Source: Dactylonectria macrodidyma
Lineage: Eukaryota > Ascomycota > Sordariomycetes > Hypocreales > Nectriaceae
Reading direction: 5' to 3'
Assembly (NCBI GenBank): GCA_020744425.1
Contig: JAGMUV010000051.1
Span: forward strand, 124,001 to 188,000
Length of the DNA stretch: 64,000 nucleotides
A program made the translations under genes and the position numbers. Each line of letters starts with the position of its first letter. Position 1 is the stretch's first letter. A model generated the notes under the pieces. That model was not told the DNA's origin. It saw nothing but the letters and a program-made list of their open reading frames with translations, and did not search any database. Positions 59,961 through 64,000 of this stretch are shown here, one piece after another.

Positions 59961-62012
59961 TACATCAGGGGAAGAAGAATTGCGGGTTTGGATGGAAGTT
60001 ACGTGCGCCCTCGATTGGGAGTCTGGACTCGGAGCAGGCTCAACAGAAAATTACCTTAGTGGGGTCAGAGACGGACGTTACAAGCTGAATGCCAGTAAGG
60101 AATGTCATTATGACTGCCTGACGGTGCAGTGTTGGCATATTGGTAGACAGCCTCCACGAATCTAGCCTGGTTTCATCTCATCCTCGTCCTATACACATAC
60201 TTGGTCCGTTTTGTTCCTGGCTGGATAAGCTTAGTGGTCTAGCAAATCTCTAAGCTCGGTTTCGGCCAGCTGATACCGCTGTGATCCATAATCAAACATC
60301 TACGTTAAGAGAAGGAAATCATTGTGCCCGGTTGACATGTCTTGAAGAAGCAAACAGAGGCCCCAGAAGACAGCGAGAGAGACATTCTGTACCTCGTATC
60401 TAACAGTGGTAACAACAAGGATTCCCTCCAAATGAAGATTCCACGTTGGGCAAAATGGGTTGTCGTCGCATCGAGGCACCAGATCGTCAAATCAGCACGC
60501 AGGCAAGGTTAGCGACCCAGAAGCACAGACGCTGCTACGTTTGGCAGAATGCAAGGGGGTGGGAGAATTGTCTTGAGGGTGCCTCTAAGGCGGGCCAGCT
60601 AGAATGCACCACATATGTCACGATGTGTATTTGGGTAGCTGGGCGTGTATATGGCGTGTGACTGCTATAGCTATATCCTTCTAGCTGGTTTCAGTATAAG
60701 GATGTACAGGGACTCAGAGCGGGGACCGGACGCAATCAAGAACATACATACACCCAATCAGACGCCTCACAGAATAAAGGCTCGTGACAAAGTGAGCTAG
60801 TGCAGTACCCAAAAATATGACCAGGTTAATGTGGCCGCAATTGCGGACCCGCTGTGTGGGCCATATTCAAGTCCCAGTGAGTCCAGGTCGACCGAGAATG
60901 GTAGAGAAATTGGGCAAAATTGAGCCATCAGCGGTATTATACAGTAATATTTTCACAGCATTAAAGAGAATTATTCCGCGTTTTAAATCGGTTACTCGGC
61001 AAGCGACAGCGTCTCTGTTATATTCCTTGACAACTATCAGATTGAATCCTGCAAAAATGTCTCTCCGGGGCTGCACTCCAGAAGTATGGCGAGAGAAGAT
61101 CCGCCCTAGCACCAGGAGGGAACGAAAAGACTGGATTCGCGCGGCTGGTTACAATTTGTCTAACCTTCGACGTGATTAAGTTTTCATTGACCTCCTCACC
61201 GATATGTACATACATGCGACACGCTTCTCCATGGTTTGATTCCTCATATCAGCCACCTGAAGCTGTGGGCGGCTTCCGGCGGCTTCCGGAGGTCGGGACG
61301 GAGGCCCGGACCGGAGAACCCACAAGCCGGGAGCCTGAGGCCGGGAGCTTAGATTCCGGTCTCTGAGGAACTCTTCAAACGTCTCAAGATTCCCTCAAAA
61401 TATGACCCCTAAATGCGACAACTACAAATCGAGCTGGAGATGATGCTTGATATCATCCATCCTCCATGACAGACCCATGGTTCAAACTTTTCCTTTATTA
61501 TTAATCGTCAGATACACGAGACACTATACTAAAACCAATCCAAGCAACGCATGCTTTTCCCTGTACGCTGAGATGAATATCTCCATCTAAATGGATCATG
61601 TCCGAGAAACTGTCACTTTCTTGGCCATATGCTTGATGTCTATGTCTGACCTCTGTTGGTGTAACAGGTGCAGGGGTATCGTGGACCGGTTTTTCGGTCG
61701 CTCAAAGACCCTGTGGGTCCGCGCATTTTGGCGCCAAACCAGCCCCAGAATCGAAGGTCACGCCTCTCCACAGGCCCTTCGCCTTTGCGCGAAAAACCCC
61801 ATACAAACGACGCGGGGCCGCAGAAAAAAGTGACAAAACCGAAGGTCAGCTGACTTGCCTTTGTATGCGCCGCCCTTCCAAAATGCGCCGCAAATAAACC
61901 ACCAAAATCGCGTCGATCACCACCTCCATCATCCACCTTAATTGCACTGCAATTGCGCCACAACCACGACCCTCCCGGCCCAGCTGACCCCGTATCTTGT
62001 CATCTATGTACT
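59961..62012. other. no gene seen; left flank of the Crypton-like gene
   Basis: A 120-codon frame at 60817-61179 has no recognisable features. CGGCTTCCGG repeats occur at 61270-61290. From about 61660 the sequence becomes GC-rich like the recombinase gene that follows and may be its element's left end, but no terminal repeat was found. Confidence 0.4.
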
Positions 62013-64000
62013 ATGGATTCTATCGCCATTGAAGATGCTCGCGTGCGGGCGGCCATGGACTTCTATTTGCTCGACTTGGAGGGGACGGCGCCCAAGAACA
62101 CGGTCAAGAACTACTCGCCAAAACAGGCCGAATGGAAGGTCAGATTGTTGCTCCCTGCCCTCGATTTACGCACTGACGCCACTGTAGAACTGGTGCGCCA
62201 GTAACTGGCCGCCTATCCCTGAAGACTGGGTCAACAAGAAGCTCTCCTGGCCGCCGGGCCAGCAGCTACCTGGGGACCTGGTTGATGAGGGCAAGCTACT
62301 CCTTTTTATGAAGGAGGAGGTCGTCACTCGAGCCCCGAAGAAAGGAGTTCGAGTGACAAAGCAAAGGAAGCGCAAGGCGGCTGCCGCCCGCGTCGTAGAG
62401 GACGTCGCCGCCGTGAAAAGGCGGCGACTCGCTTCAGGTACCGGCCCCCCCCCCTCTGGCTGGCCTTCCCTTGACGCCGTATCGCTGACTCTTCGTTTCG
62501 GGAGATACGATCGTGGTTGCCACGTCGCCTGCCGGCGAGGCGGCTACGAAAGAAGAGTCTCCTGCTCTCGACGAGCCTTTATTTAACGAGGAGGAGCTCC
62601 GGCTGCAGTACAACACGGTCCGGGGCTATATCTCGGCCATACAAAGGCTGTATGAGGAGCAGAAGAGCAGGAATATGAACCCGGCGCCTCGGCCGCAGGG
62701 AATCGCGCTCAAGGCGCTGAAGAAGAGCATTCTCGCCGTCGTCTGGAGCCGCAAGCGGTCCGAGTATCGCGACCGCCTTGAGGGCACGATAAAAGACGTC
62801 TACACGCCGGCGCAGATCCCCGATCACACGTCTGCAGTCTGGGAGAGCGACGACGACGTCTCTGCGCTTTTTCGGACGCAGGTCGACTTCCTCCTGGGCA
62901 ACCACATGCTCCTGAGGCAGAGTAATCGGTTGCCAATGGAGCTCCCTGACTGTTTTCGCCTTGAGCTTCCCAATGAGGGCCAGAAGAGCCGGGAGTTCCC
63001 AACGTACGCCTTGGTGATTGTCATGAACCAGGGCAAGACGAATCAACACGGGAGAATGGAGTATGGGGCCGCCCTGCGGCACCGTGACGTGCGGTCTTGT
63101 CTTATCGGGGCGCTGGCGTTTTATTTCTTTTGGCGCTGGCAGGTGGAGGAAAAGGAGCCGTTTCCCAGCTTTGAACGCAGTGAGGAGTGGTACGATCTCA
63201 AGGTCTTACGTCGCTCCGCCACGGATCCGAAGGCGACGCTTTCAGCCCAAACGGCGCGGTCGTGGACGAGCAAGCTGTACAGCCGGTGCGGAATCTCCAC
63301 CTCAAAAGTTTCGCACGCTCCCCGGGTCGCAGCAGCACAGAACGCCGATATGGCAGGCGTCCCTGAAGGTCAGGTGTGTTAGGAGCTTTCGATTCGTTAT
63401 GTTTTCGGCCGATTTGGCCTTGTATTAATGGTATGGCGGCCTTCTACATCTCGAGTGGATGAGGTGGCGCGCCGGATAGTAGCGAACTATCACGGCTTTT
63501 TAGCCTTGGTGTTGAATTTCTTTTGCCGGTAGCCTTTATGAGCTTCCCGTAAACCTCTGGAGTAGCCCTTCCGCTCGGCCGTTCAACTGCGCTCTTCAGT
63601 CCGCATTACCGTACTGCGTTTATATGCTGATCTCCATGCAAAACAGATACGGCGCGCCGGGAGATGGAATAACGGTGACCAGATGATGGGTTGCTACCTT
63701 ACATCACTACCCTTCGAGTTTATGAGGTCCTCGGCCGATTTTGACCCTGACTGGTCAGGTTCCTACTTTCTCGCGCGCGACACTATCAAGCCGCCACTCG
63801 CTCTTCTACGACGCATCTGGCCCGATCTCGATAGGTGGAAAGAAGCACACGATACTGCTTCTTTAGCCGTTGAACCGAACAAGGCTGCCGGCGCGTTTCT
63901 CGAGCTTTTGGGCTGGCTGCGCGAAGTGTTGTTACAGGATGCCGTCTTCTTGCGGAAGCTCTATCCTCGGCATCCTGTCTTCCGCGATTCAGTCTTCCAA
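62013..64000 (+). CDS. Crypton-type tyrosine recombinase, cut by window edge
   Basis: Exons 62013-62138, 62188-62437, 62505-63373 and 63647 to the edge give 533 continuous codons. Introns: GTCAGA...CTGTAG (49 nt, branch CTGAC), GTACCG...GGGAG (67 nt, branch CGCTGAC), GTGTGT...AAACAG (273 nt, long for a fungus). Joined, they restore TVKNYSPKQAEWKNWCASN, and GVPEGQ-IRRAGRWNNGDQ. The catalytic pattern of the Crypton/Ndc10-like family is visible: Arg likely in GAALRHRD, H-x-x-R in SHAPRVA, and Tyr in MMGCYLTSLPFEF. Downstream PPLALLRRIWPDLDRW fits the same family. A basic segment (KQRKRKAAAARVV) may bind DNA. It would integrate and excise its element through short direct repeats. The C-terminus, where a GCR1-type domain is usual, is outside the window. 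Confidence 0.85.

Noticed and set aside
60817..61179. 120-codon plus-strand frame
   Set aside because: Basic, no recognisable motif, no promoter or splice support.
62013..64000. Starship captain (DUF3435) identity for the recombinase at the right edge
   Set aside because: The YSPKQAEWKNWC start, SHAPR and GRWNN-GCYLTSLP motifs fit the Crypton/Ndc10-like family better. Kept only as a point to exclude.
1..64000. CRISPR arrays, bacterial operons, ribosome binding sites
   Set aside because: The sequence is eukaryotic with introns; no regularly spaced short repeats were seen.

Overview
The window is nuclear DNA of a filamentous ascomycete. The evidence is short GT-AG introns of 48-67 nt with CTRAY-type branch sites, fungal gene families (cutinase, NmrA-like reductase, a Yap-like bZIP, a fungal-type transcription factor) and a transposon load typical of fungal accessory or subtelomeric regions. 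Some elements carry CpA-to-TpA stop codons that look like RIP (repeat-induced point mutation). Species cannot be told from the sequence.

Layout. 1-7.15 kb: gene fragments, a RIP-damaged pogo-like transposon (2017-4229) and a three-exon transcription-factor-like gene on the minus strand. 7.15-39.95 kb: two copies of one multigene DNA transposon, almost end to end. Each copy has identical 35-bp terminal inverted repeats and four genes in the same order: A (DUF3716-like, plus strand), B (DDE integrase-type transposase, plus), C (unknown, minus), D (DUF3716-like, minus). Copy 1 (7155-16185) has a perfect 5-bp target duplication, GTCAG, and carries a Helitron inside its transposase. Copy 2 (16404-39949) is swollen by nested elements: solo LTRs, a TA-flanked non-autonomous element, a Copia with identical LTRs, a pogo-like element with a SAP domain sitting inside one Copia LTR, and an intact chromodomain Gypsy sitting in the transposase intron. 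Target duplications and empty sites order most of these events. 41.95-44.16 kb: a second pogo copy, inverted relative to the first.

44.6-60 kb is gene-bearing: a secreted alpha/beta hydrolase, a complex I PSST/NDUFS7-type subunit, an NmrA/isoflavone-reductase-like protein, a zinc alcohol dehydrogenase, a Yap-like bZIP regulator, a secreted protein of unknown function and a cutinase. The promoters of the NmrA-like and alcohol dehydrogenase genes share a long block containing an inverted repeat (TGACTGAT...ATCAGTAA). A half-site also lies upstream of the hydrolase and another past the bZIP gene, so a small co-regulated set under the local bZIP is plausible but unproven. 62.0 kb to the end is a Crypton-type tyrosine recombinase gene with three introns, cut by the window edge.

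The least familiar system here is the four-gene TIR transposon. It has two paralogous zinc-binding DUF3716-type genes, one at each end and both reading inward, plus a conserved third accessory protein beside the DDE transposase. Gene models below come from reading splice sites by eye; family names are from recognised motifs, not from database searches.
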